Positions 1 to 8,300 of a stretch of DNA of 64,000 nucleotides are shown one piece after another. Below the pieces are notes generated by a model. It was given only the letters and a program-made list of their open reading frames with translations. It did not search any database and was not told the origin of the DNA. The position numbers and the translations under genes were made by a program. The first letter of the stretch is position 1. The number at the start of each line of letters is the position of its first letter. This DNA is from Candidatus Borkfalkia ceftriaxoniphila (GTDB lineage Bacteria; Bacillota; Clostridia; Christensenellales; Borkfalkiaceae): contig NZ_SDOZ01000003.1 of assembly GCF_004134775.1 (NCBI RefSeq), positions 171,218 to 235,217 of the forward strand, given 5' to 3'.

Positions 1-56
1 TGTAAAAAATTGAAATATGAAAGTTTTATGAAATCTTCAATTTGGGGGCTGAATTT

Positions 57-89
57 TTACCGCTCACGTGGCTATTAAGTGAGAGGTAA
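57..89 (+). repeat. Imperfect hairpin upstream of the first gene
   Basis: Two arms of about 11 bases (57-67 and 79-89) pair with one mismatch around an 11-base loop. No run of T follows, so it is not an obvious intrinsic terminator. It lies 30 bases before the start codon of the first gene and may be a leader structure or an operator. Function unknown. Confidence 0.35.
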
Positions 90-119
90 TTTGACTTTAA
101 ACTGAAACAGGAGGAAGAT

Positions 120-425
120 ATGACGACGGAAGAAATCAAGAAAGACTTAAAAACTATACGCGGGTATTATGCGGAAAGACCGGTTTTGGAAAGCGAATTT
201 CAAATCGTTCCGCATAAAACGACAACTCTGGTACAGGCATATGCGGAGGCAATCTATGACGCCCCGCTCGATTTGTACAGGGTGTATTTCGCCTTATACG
301 TCAAAGGTCTGACGCAGGAGGCTGCGGCGGAAGAACTCAACTACTGTACCGAGTATATCCGCATGAAAAACAAAAAACTTTTGGAGTATCTCCGAGAGAA
401 TATAACGAGGAGGAACGCGGCATGA
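120..425 (+). CDS. Small HTH protein, sigma-70 region 4-like, mobile-element type
   Basis: This 101-residue protein has no signal peptide or membrane segment. Its C-terminal half (about residues 55-95) reads as a helix-turn-helix of the sigma-factor region 4 type, with a KGLTQEAAAEELN helix pair followed by a basic recognition-like helix. The start is supported by an AGGAGG ribosome site 6 bases upstream. Small sigma-like proteins of this kind are common in clostridial phages and integrative elements, where they regulate transcription of the element. It precedes a rolling-circle Rep gene in the same direction, which fits an element-borne regulator. Its target promoter is unknown, and the upstream part of the element lies outside the window. 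Confidence 0.6.
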   Translation: MTTEEIKKDLKTIRGYYAERPVLESEFQIVPHKTTTLVQAYAEAIYDAPLDLYRVYFALYVKGLTQEAAAEELNYCTEYIRMKNKKLLEYLRENITRRNAA

Positions 426-454
426 GCAAGACCGTTACGGTCGTTATGGATTGA
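422..454 (+). other. Ten-codon reading frame overlapping the HTH gene, possible relic
   Basis: The HTH gene ends in an ATGA overlap, an arrangement typical of translationally coupled genes. The frame opened by that ATG gives only ten residues (MSKTVTVVMD) before a TGA. This may be the start of a gene that has since been truncated, or a short coupling peptide. Nothing else supports a product, so it is recorded as a probable remnant and not as a gene. Confidence 0.25.
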
Positions 455-490
455 TGTTACAAAAAAATCTATATAAAGGAGGTGATAACA

Positions 491-652
491 TTGGAAGAAA
501 TCGAGGTCAAGGACAACCCTTTGGGCATAAAAGTCTATGCCGTGGGGAGACCGGACATAGAGCATATGCCCGAGGAAGAGTTCGACCTCTTTGTTTCTTC
601 TCTGGAATTGCGGGTGAGCGAATATTTTGAAAAGTTAAAAGAAAGCAAATAA
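491..652 (+). CDS. 53-residue protein with TTG start
   Basis: A near-perfect ribosome site (AAAGGAGGTGAT) ends 4 bases before a TTG codon at 491, which opens a frame of 53 residues ending in TAA at 652. The product is acidic, with a predicted helical C-terminus, and shows no cysteine cluster, signal peptide or membrane helix. I do not recognise the family. The unusually strong ribosome site and its place between the HTH gene and rep suggest a real small protein of the mobile element. An automated caller limited to ATG starts would miss it. A function cannot be assigned. Confidence 0.5.
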   Translation: MEEIEVKDNPLGIKVYAVGRPDIEHMPEEEFDLFVSSLELRVSEYFEKLKESK

Positions 653-655
653 GAA

Positions 656-712
656 GCATACGGACGGCGAAGAATCGCGACGTCAAGCGGCAGCCGTAAG
701 GATTCCGTATGC
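656..712 (+). repeat. Nested inverted repeat before rep, possible origin structure
   Basis: Nine-base arms (656-664 and 704-712, GCATACGGA and its complement) enclose a second, shorter pair (CGGC/GCCG). The whole could extrude as a cruciform of about 57 bases. It lies 85 bases before the start of the HUH Rep gene in a stretch without any gene. Rolling-circle initiators often nick at a hairpin near their own gene, so this is a candidate double-strand origin, by inference only. Confidence 0.35.
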
Positions 713-797
713 AGGAAAGAAAAAACAAAACAACCTCATCCGCCGAAGAAGAGATAAAGAGCAAAATTTTTATTTCATTCAAAGGAGGATAAACGCT

Positions 798-1796
798 ATG
801 CCGTATAGCAAAGTAAAAGTCTATTCGGATGGGAGCCACCGTATCGGGATACCTTACGAGCCGAACCCTCACGCGGGGAAACGTCGTAAAGTTCCCGAAG
901 AGGTGATCACCGTCACGGAACCCGCCGAAGATGTTTCGGCAATGCCCGATGTGAATACCGTCGGGAACGAACCTGCCCAAACGGAACGAGAGGAAATCGC
1001 AACGGTTTCCAAACAAAAGCGTATGACACGCAAAGAGTTATTCGAGGAACTGTATCAAAAGAGCGCGGATATGAAAAAGCGGGAAAGAAAATCGTACGTG
1101 CAAAAAGAAATGCTGCCCTATTTCAAGGACAGCATCTCCTGCCGTGCGTTCGTGGAACATAACTTTAACAGAAAGCACAGGAATATGGTCTGCCGCAAAA
1201 TGCGGCTGTGGAGAAAGATTAACCAGCAGACATTTAACTATTTTGTAACTTTTACGTTCGACGATAAGAAACATACGGAAGAAAGTTTTCAAAAGAAACT
1301 TATGCAGTGTTTACAGCATTTCAGTTCGAGAAAGGACTGGCTGTACATAGGCGCGTGGGAACGCGGAAAAGATACAAACCGTTTGCATTTTCACGGGATA
1401 TTCTATATCCCCGAAGGAGCAATGTCGGGAGAGATGGAAGAAGTACGGGATTTCGATACCCGAAAGAGAAAAAAGCAGACGATTCGGCAGAATACGTTTT
1501 TTGCTGAGAGATTCGGGCGGAACGAGTTCCGTCCTATAAGCCATTCCTCGGATCTGCCGCAGATGGTGAGGTATCTTATGAAGTATATCGAGAAGTCGGG
1601 CGGCAAACTCATTTATTCGAGAGGACTGTACCGGTATTTCGTGACGGATATAATGGACGAGGATATCATCTGTCCTTACGGGGAAGAAGGAAAAAAGTTT
1701 ATCCTTTTCGACGATTTCGGATGCTGGATGGGCGGAGAATACATAGGACAGCCGAGCAGCAGAGAGGTGATAGCGCGGTTGCCGAAAGTGACGTAG
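798..1796 (+). CDS. HUH-type rolling-circle replication initiator (Rep)
   Basis: This 332-residue protein carries the three motifs of HUH endonucleases. The hydrophobic strand YFVTFTF near residue 150 is motif I. LHFHG near residue 198 is the metal-binding HxH motif II. MVRYLMKYIEK near residue 260 supplies the catalytic tyrosine and downstream lysine of motif III. Such enzymes nick one strand at an origin and stay bound to the 5' end, starting rolling-circle replication. The first 80 residues are low in order and likely a linker or a DNA-contacting tail. An AAAGGAGG site precedes the ATG. No helicase domain follows, so host helicase would be needed. Whether it serves a plasmid-like element, an integrated one or a phage cannot be told from one end. 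Confidence 0.75.
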   Translation: MPYSKVKVYSDGSHRIGIPYEPNPHAGKRRKVPEEVITVTEPAEDVSAMPDVNTVGNEPAQTEREEIATVSKQKRMTRKELFEELYQKSADMKKRERKSYVQKEMLPYFKDSISCRAFVEHNFNRKHRNMVCRKMRLWRKINQQTFNYFVTFTFDDKKHTEESFQKKLMQCLQHFSSRKDWLYIGAWERGKDTNRLHFHGIFYIPEGAMSGEMEEVRDFDTRKRKKQTIRQNTFFAERFGRNEFRPISHSSDLPQMVRYLMKYIEKSGGKLIYSRGLYRYFVTDIMDEDIICPYGEEGKKFILFDDFGCWMGGEYIGQPSSREVIARLPKVT

Positions 1797-1972
1797 CGGA
1801 GAGCCAAAGCGGAAAAAAATCAAAGTATGGCGCGGCGAAAAATGCGCGCGGCCATCGCCAAGCGGTTCAGCGGCGATGCCGCGCGTTCGCCGCCGCTTTG
1901 ATTTCCGTTTGCCCGCGTTGTTTCGTTTCGGGCGTGCGCTTGGCTTCGGCGCCCGCGAGCGCAGCGAGCGGG

Positions 1973-2000
1973 TGACGAGGCGGCGTCAGCCGCCTCGTCA
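1973..2000. repeat. Perfect 12-bp hairpin in GC-rich core
   Basis: TGACGAGGCGGC and its exact complement flank the four-base loop GTCA. No T run follows on either strand within ten bases, which argues against a simple terminator. Its place 180 bases after the rep stop codon makes it a candidate single-strand origin or element end. Confidence 0.5.
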
Positions 2001-2086
2001 GCGTAGCCGCCGACTTGTTTATAGCCAAGCGCACGTATTACTGCCATTTGATTTTTCCACTTTTTTCAGTTTTAATTTGTAAATCA

Positions 2087-2110
2087 AAGCCACCCCTTTC
2101 AGGGTGGCTT
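2087..2110 (-). terminator. Terminator-like hairpin at the end of the leftward operon
   Basis: Nine-base arms (2087-2095 and 2102-2110, AAGCCACCC/GGGTGGCTT) enclose a six-base loop. On the minus strand the stem is followed by TTTGATTT, a weak U tract. It lies about 130 bases past the stop codon of the last gene of the large operon. Confidence 0.5.
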
Positions 2111-2242
2111 CAAAAATCGATATTCAATTATTACTTTGTCAGCAATTAGTATTATGTATTAAATCATTCTCATGGAACGTTTCCGTGTATATACTTCTAT
2201 CCCTTCAATTATCGTACCGGAGAATTAAGGGGCGTTCTTTTT

Positions 2243-3529
2243 TTATTTTGCTCTTTTTTTCATGCATACGGTGAGTACCGCAGCTATTACGCATGATAAG
2301 AGCGCTCCGCCTACAAAAGATACGGTTAAAACAGAGCCGCAACCCGTTTTTTCCGCGACCGTTACTTTTACAGTAAAATCCGTACCTTTGTAGGTGATTT
2401 TGACGCTTTGTTCGCCCGCTGTCTTGGCGTCGTATCCGCTGATCGTAAACTCGGTGGTCGCCGCAGTTACAGCCTCGTCGGCTTTGCCGCTCGCAAACTT
2501 TTTGACGACTTTGATACTCGAAAGATCAAATTCTTCGCCATAGGCATATTCTGTCTTTTCGACGCTCAAATCCAAAGTTTCTTTATCGAGTACTTCAACT
2601 TCAAAACTCGTTTGTATCTGCTGGTTCAAAACTGCTTTGGAAACAGTTACCGTCTGCTTTCCGACCGTGTTCTTATCAAAGCCGGATACGGTCAGATCCG
2701 CAAGCGTCAAAGTCTCGCTCGTGCCGTCCATATAATTGAGTTTGAAACTGCCGCCCGCCAATTCATTGCCGTATTCCACGTCTGTCGGCGCAGTTTCCAT
2801 TGTTATGCCCGTCGCGTATTTGGCTAGCTGAGCCCCTTTAATATAATATTTCATTCCGCTGATAACCGTTTCGCCATTTGAACGATCCCCGAAAGAAAAG
2901 ACAGGGGTGTAACTCTCAGGCAACAACTCTTGATCTGTACATTCCGCAGCAATTTCCCCGTTCACGAGTACTTGCATACTCACTTTTTTACCGGTATATT
3001 CGATTTTTACCGTATAGGAACCACCCGATTCAATCGTCTTGATCTCGCCATTGAAAGGAAACTCCCCCAGCACTGTTTCCGCGTAATTCCCGACTTCATC
3101 CGCACGTTGAAAAAAATACGTAGTCGTACTGCCGCCTACAAAGTTTGCGCGTACATGATATTCGTATGTATCGATTCCGTTTTTGGCAAATACCAAATAA
3201 GGAACCGTCCAAACTCCTAACACTGCCGGCGCTATGGTCGCTTCCATGACAAACGTCAGTTCGTTCATGTTCTTTTCCGTACCGTCCGCCAACTTGATCT
3301 TTCCGTCGGTAATATAATCCATAAAGGTAGATGCATACACTCGGGAATCATCGCCGTAAAGCATCACTTCTCCGGTATCAGCATCGTAAAAATTTTTACC
3401 GAAATCGGTTCCTGCAAAATCGAGCAGATTTTGCGGTGCGGCTTCGCTTTCTTCCGCTACAGCGGGAAACGCCGCAAAGCAGGCGGCGGACAAAGCCAAG
3501 GTCAACATAAGAATCAGTATTTTTTTCAT
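2243..3529 (-). CDS. Surface protein: jelly-roll-like domain, two Ig-like repeats, GCGS membrane tail
   Basis: The 428-residue product starts with a signal peptide (about residues 1-25, Ala-Val-Ala end). A module of about 210 residues follows that looks like a concanavalin-type jelly roll. Two bacterial Ig-like repeats of the Big_3 kind come next (near 245-320 and 325-395), with the recurring pattern Gly-Tyr/Phe-Asp-x-x-x-x-Gly-x-Gln-x-Val. The C-terminus is Gly-Cys-Gly-Ser, a hydrophobic helix, then Lys-Lys-Arg-Ala-Lys. This three-part ending has the layout of a surface-sorting or anchoring signal but is not LPXTG. It is a paralogue of the protein at 20945-23056. An AGGAGG site precedes the start, and it is the last gene of the operon. 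Role inferred: carbohydrate binding or adhesion at the cell surface. Confidence 0.75.
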   Translation of the reverse strand: MKKILILMLTLALSAACFAAFPAVAEESEAAPQNLLDFAGTDFGKNFYDADTGEVMLYGDDSRVYASTFMDYITDGKIKLADGTEKNMNELTFVMEATIAPAVLGVWTVPYLVFAKNGIDTYEYHVRANFVGGSTTTYFFQRADEVGNYAETVLGEFPFNGEIKTIESGGSYTVKIEYTGKKVSMQVLVNGEIAAECTDQELLPESYTPVFSFGDRSNGETVISGMKYYIKGAQLAKYATGITMETAPTDVEYGNELAGGSFKLNYMDGTSETLTLADLTVSGFDKNTVGKQTVTVSKAVLNQQIQTSFEVEVLDKETLDLSVEKTEYAYGEEFDLSSIKVVKKFASGKADEAVTAATTEFTISGYDAKTAGEQSVKITYKGTDFTVKVTVAEKTGCGSVLTVSFVGGALLSCVIAAVLTVCMKKRAK

Positions 3530-3549
3530 CTTTTCTTCCTCCTATAAAT

Positions 3550-4458
3550 TTAGATGAATTTATTCCAGATCGTAAGCGCTGCGAATGCCGCGAGACAGAG
3601 CACAAAAGTCAAAACCGCAGAGCGTTTGAAACGAAAAGTGCCTTTCGCGGGCTGAAAGCGCACCGATCGGAACAGCCAATAAAGTACCGCCGCGAAAATG
3701 AGCGCCGCGGCTGCGCTGAAAAGTCCGTACAGTACAGATGTTTCTATGGATACAGCCGCATACGTCGAAAGCGGCAGTATCCAATAGGATGGAACGATCG
3801 TCTGTAAGCCTTCGAAAACAAAGGCGAAGATAAAGCAAAATCGCATTCTTTTCGTGCCGCAAAAAATCGCAGCACTACCGACGCCGAGTATAAACAGGCG
3901 AATTGCAATAAGCAAATCGTAACTGACGAACGCAGACAAGAGCGATGCAAATGCAATTCCCCATATCGTGCGACCGTATGCCTTTCTTCCCAAATAGCGA
4001 AATGCGTATTCGCGAAGGCCGGCGGCAAACACAGCGTTTACAACGAGCGACAAAAACAACTGCCACAGTGAGGGACGCGGGGGTATATACAGCGAAAGTC
4101 CGCCCGTCGCCGCCGCTCGGAAACCTTCTGCCGCATAAATTGAATACGTATAAAACAGCCAGGCAGTAAGCGCTGTCAGCGCCACCAACACAATATCACG
4201 TTTTCGTGCCTTTGGAGGCGTATAGGCAGAACGGGCGAATGCTTGCGAATATTTCTTTTCATGTAGTTTCAGAAACAACACAGGTACGCCGAACACCAAA
4301 AACGGCTGAAACAAATAGAGCAAAACGATAGATACCATTGAGGATGCAAACCGTGAAATAAGCAATGAATCAAAAAATCCGACAAGAATCATGTAAAAGA
4401 CCGCTATATTGAACGCAGGTCTGCGCACGCGCAAGTTTATGTCAAACAGTCGTTCCAC
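3550..4458 (-). CDS. Multi-pass membrane protein, degenerate CPBP-family protease-like
   Basis: This 302-residue protein has eight or nine predicted membrane helices and a GTG start behind a GAGGGG site. The start overlaps the previous gene by 17 bases. The central helices line up with the three CPBP (Abi) motifs, but the catalytic residues differ. Glu-Glu-x-x-x-Arg becomes Arg149-Glu150-x-x-x-Arg154. Phe-x-x-x-His becomes Phe177-x-x-x-Asp181. The final His-x-x-x-Asn is replaced near Glu216. Known CPBP members include prenyl-protein proteases, immunity proteins and the myxosortases, which process Cys-containing C-terminal tails. Its neighbour downstream ends in a GCGS-helix-basic tail, so a role in handling that tail is a plausible inference. 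The changed residues argue for a non-catalytic or altered function. Family placement is by eye. Confidence 0.5.
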   Translation of the reverse strand: MERLFDINLRVRRPAFNIAVFYMILVGFFDSLLISRFASSMVSIVLLYLFQPFLVFGVPVLFLKLHEKKYSQAFARSAYTPPKARKRDIVLVALTALTAWLFYTYSIYAAEGFRAAATGGLSLYIPPRPSLWQLFLSLVVNAVFAAGLREYAFRYLGRKAYGRTIWGIAFASLLSAFVSYDLLIAIRLFILGVGSAAIFCGTKRMRFCFIFAFVFEGLQTIVPSYWILPLSTYAAVSIETSVLYGLFSAAAALIFAAVLYWLFRSVRFQPAKGTFRFKRSAVLTFVLCLAAFAALTIWNKFI

Positions 4459-5302
4459 TCGATAAGCCCCTCAAATAATTTTTAATTTCCGCACGTCCCA
4501 AAGCGGCAAAATAGGTCGCTTTATTATTTACGGAAACGCGCATCTCTTCTCTCCCCGTGCGAAAAACCACGAGCGGTTTAAATTCGCTGAACGGTATTGA
4601 CCGAAAGGCATCGTTTCCCTCAAACGTACAGTGTAAAATTACGGAATCCCCTTTGGCAAGCCGCACGCCGTCTCCAATTTGGAAATAGCGATTTTCATTG
4701 TCATAATAACCGAATTCCGCACGAATGCCTTCCAACGAAAAATCAAGCCCGGTAACAGTCACACTGCCGTCTCCCGCATTCGTTACTTTTACATTGTAAC
4801 TTTGCAGTTCCTCGGCGCTCGCCGTAGCACCCGCAAACGTCAAAGCACTATTACAATCTCCAATGGATACGGTAACTCTTCCTATCGGGAAAATATTGTT
4901 CTTCTCTGTTCCCCGCATAACGGCGTAAGTAAACACAGTCTCGTCTTTCGGCAAATTATTTCTGTCCAGCACGCACACGAGACGATAACTCGTAAAGTAC
5001 ACATCCGAAAAAATAACTTGAATACTTGCATCCTTTAATGAATAATCTTTACCGTTTTCGTCCCTCAAAAGAATATCCTCGTATTCAAGGAATCTTTCTC
5101 CCCCCTTGACTTCGTAGACCTGCAAAGTAAAATATGGATTATAAGCACTGTCCGTCCACGCAGTATAATGTTCATGCCGCGCAAAATACACGCCCGCAGG
5201 CGGAAAAGAGTTCTTTTCCGCCGCAAACACGCATATCCCGCTCGTCACGAATATGACTGCAGCCAAAATCAAAGCGCCCGTGACAAGAATGTTTTTTTTC
5301 AT
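4442..5302 (-). CDS. Secreted protein of unknown function
   Basis: The 286-residue product begins with a signal peptide (MKKNILVTGALILAAV and on) that probably ends at Val-Phe-Ala before residue 29. The cysteine near residue 24 is not in a good lipobox, so release or non-lipid retention is more likely than lipidation. The rest appears all-beta, with two possible sandwich domains around residues 30-150 and 150-265, and no catalytic motif I recognise. The ribosome site is weak and the start lies only 6 bases from the end of the GH13 gene, which suggests coupled translation. It overlaps the CPBP-like gene downstream. A role as accessory or substrate-binding partner of the glucan-processing proteins is inferred from context only. 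Confidence 0.6.
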   Translation of the reverse strand: MKKNILVTGALILAAVIFVTSGICVFAAEKNSFPPAGVYFARHEHYTAWTDSAYNPYFTLQVYEVKGGERFLEYEDILLRDENGKDYSLKDASIQVIFSDVYFTSYRLVCVLDRNNLPKDETVFTYAVMRGTEKNNIFPIGRVTVSIGDCNSALTFAGATASAEELQSYNVKVTNAGDGSVTVTGLDFSLEGIRAEFGYYDNENRYFQIGDGVRLAKGDSVILHCTFEGNDAFRSIPFSEFKPLVVFRTGREEMRVSVNNKATYFAALGRAEIKNYLRGLSSGTTV

Positions 5303-5308
5303 ATCGCA

Positions 5309-8300
5309 CTACCGCATTTTTAAAACGTTCTCCGCATTTTCTTCGGACTTTAGTCCGTATAGAAACACTTCGCTCAATTTCGTACGCGCGTTGACCGACT
5401 CAAAGGTAAACGCCCCGCCTCGCACGACGCTATCGGTATATTCGAGTGCAGCCGTACCGGAAACTGTCGCTTCATTTCCCGCAAATACTCGTATATCTTT
5501 ATCCTGCACGACAATCGTAAGCACCATGCTTCCGATTTCAAGAGAATCCGTCAGTTTCCGTGTAACGACTTTTTCACCTCCGATCGAAACGAACAGTTCT
5601 TTTGCGAGTGTCATTCCGAGCACTAAAGCATTGTCGCTGTCTTCTCCTTTTCCGACCGTACCTCCCAGTATAAATGCAAAATAGACATCATCCGCAGGTT
5701 TACTGCGCTGGAATTGCGTTAATTTGAAAGAAAGTATAAAGTCGGTAATCCCTTCGGAAACCAGGCTCATGGCTGCGTTAGGATTGTATATTTCACCATT
5801 GCCGGCGCTTATGTTTCCGAAGATAGGATAATTATCTGAATATGCCTGACATTGATAACTGCCGATCTGGAACGCCGCTTTACTGCCTATCCATTTCAAA
5901 TTTCCGCCCGACGCCGCAAAATCTGTCACGGAAAATTCAACTTTCGCTTGAACACCGCTCATCACGGTGAGCACGTTCGCGTCGGAATAGACAATGAACA
6001 ACCTGGTTGCCGCTGTCTTATCGAAATTTTGCAGCATCACTTCTCTGACGGCTATCCCGCCTTGCTGGAGAGCGAGTTTTCCGTTCGGATACAGCCTGAC
6101 GGAACAGTTTTCCGAAGCGGCGCCGAACAGGAACTCTACGTATGCCGCGTCTGAATTGACTAATTGGAATTTTACCGTAAAATCGGCACGGAAATATTGC
6201 AACGACTGATTGGTAGAATATTCTGCCTTTTCGATATCTGCGTTCTTCTGCGTGACTCCGCCGTTTCCGATCTCCCAAGTGCCGCTTACCGCCTTATAGG
6301 AAACCAGCCCGTAATTACCGAAATTTACAGCATCGAAAGCAAGTTCGCCGTATCCTGCATGAGCGGACAAACTCTGTCCATCGTTGACAGCATCACCGAA
6401 ACAAAAATATTCAAAGGATGCTTCCGACGTTCCGTCATTGACTACACCCGCGTACATATCCGAATAATTCGCAATCAAATGCGTGCCGATAGGGATAAAT
6501 TCTTCCCCGCCGATCGCCTTGTAGCGAGCCGCCCAATTCACACCCGTGCGTTCAAGCTGAAAAATAAGTTCGCCGGCAACGTCATCTTTACTGCCCTGTA
6601 CTTGAATGGTTCCCTCGTGGACATGCCCGAATACGATCTTTACAGTTCCTCCGAGATTGGCTCTGCCGGCAAACAGATAATCCGTTGCGTTTTGCCAGAC
6701 AACAACGCCCATATGATCACCGTCTTTTTTCGGTGAGCCGCTCATCTGCGTCTTGACTGTAATATCGCGCATCGGTGCATGCGTCAAACGGTATACTCCG
6801 CTTTCCGCACTCTTTAACGTCAACTTTCCGTCCGCGACAACGGCTTTGGCCGTTTCGCCCGCCGTGAACATCATCGAGTCGCTCCCTTTTTCAAACTGCG
6901 TGCTCTTCTGGCTTTCCGCCGTTTTTGCCGTTACGTTCCGTACCGTACCCTCTCCGTAAAATCCGCATTGCCCCTCATAGGACATTTCTACATAGCATTC
7001 GCTCGACGCTTGTTTCCCGTTGCTCGTTTCCACGTAGAAGGTATTATCGTCGCTTCGGACTACGGATAGCGTTTCTCCTTTCGCCACCGTCAGCGTTGCG
7101 ACCGTCTTCTCTGTCCCGCCCTTCGACTCTCGCGCTTTGACGGTTACCTTTGTTCCCTTGATCTCGGCTCCGTAATAAGCCCCGCCGCTCTCGTTGTCCG
7201 CCCGCATGAATGCGGTTATTTTTCCTTCGCTTTGCAAACTCAGTATTGCGTTACCGTAAATCGGCAGCGCCGCGCTGCGGTTTCCGCTCACCTGAAAACT
7301 GTTTTCGCCGATTTGTTTTACTTCTCCCTCACCGCCGCTCAACTGCCACTTTCCTGCCCAATTTTGCGATTTCTTGTTGCTCAGCAGTGCGCCGTACGGC
7401 ATGATTTCAATTTTTACTTTGCCATCCTGTACGACGTAACTGTTTCCCGACAGAACGTCATGCAATTTTTCTCCGTTTTTCACTTCCAGCGAATGGACGT
7501 CGACCTCTACGCCGCTGCGCACTTTGCCTGCGGGATTTAAGACGGTCATTATAAACGTATCCTGATAGTTCCTCTGAAATTTCCATAAAAGGTTGTCAGA
7601 ATCTACGCCTAAATCTCGTAAAACGCCATACTTGAACAAGCCTTCGTTTTCTGCCCGGAATTGTCCGAGCGCTTTATACAGATGAAAAATATCGTAGTTC
7701 CATGTACTGCGATCCCAGTTCATCGCATCGAAAAACGAATGATCGAATTGGCTGACCATGCCGATTTCTTCGCCGTAGTAAAGGGAAGGCGCACCCATAT
7801 AGGTCATTAACAGGAGATGAACAGCCATAGCCTTTTCGACATTGCCCGACGTTTCATCTAAAAGGCGCATGGTATCGTGATCGGCCGATATCGTATAGAG
7901 TGAAAGGCCCGTCGCACGGGGCAGACGAACGACCGTTTCGTAACATTTCGCGCTCAGTGCCGCGAGCGATTCAGCCGTAATTTCCTTTGCCGAAAAACTT
8001 CTCACGCCCGCCAAAAACTCCTGGCTCCAATACGTATCCGCCGCATAGTCGGTATACATCGTTGATGCGGAAGCGTTTTCAATACACAGTAGCGAATCGG
8101 GCGCGACCTCTTTCATATACTTCCGCATATCTTGAATGATCTTCGTGCCGTTGGTATTCATGCCGCCGAACAGCACCGAAGAATCGAGCCTCCAACCGTC
8201 TATACCGAGCCGCAAATAATATTGCATGACCGAATCGGGAGAAGAATAAATGAGCTTTTGCGCCGCAACTTTGCCGAAATCAACGATGGGACCGAATTGG

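Larger units (their letters stand above)
1797..2242. other. 446-base gene-free stretch with a GC-rich core
   Basis: No supported gene lies here. Bases 1830-2030 are much richer in G and C than their surroundings and contain several short inverted repeats; the strongest is listed separately at 1973-2000. The apparent reading frames are products of composition: they lie on both strands, lack ribosome sites and are rich in Arg and Ala. The right part (2040-2240) is AT-rich and contains a terminator-like hairpin for the leftward operon. The GC-rich core may be a replication or mobility site of the Rep element. Confidence 0.5.

Noticed and set aside
1797..2082. Arg/Ala-rich frames on both strands after rep
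   Set aside because: They arise from the GC-rich core, overlap each other, have no ribosome sites and no recognisable product.
4442..5302. Lipoprotein status of the 286-residue secreted protein
   Set aside because: The cysteine near residue 24 is preceded by Ser-Gly-Ile, which is not a lipobox; a type I cleavage site follows.
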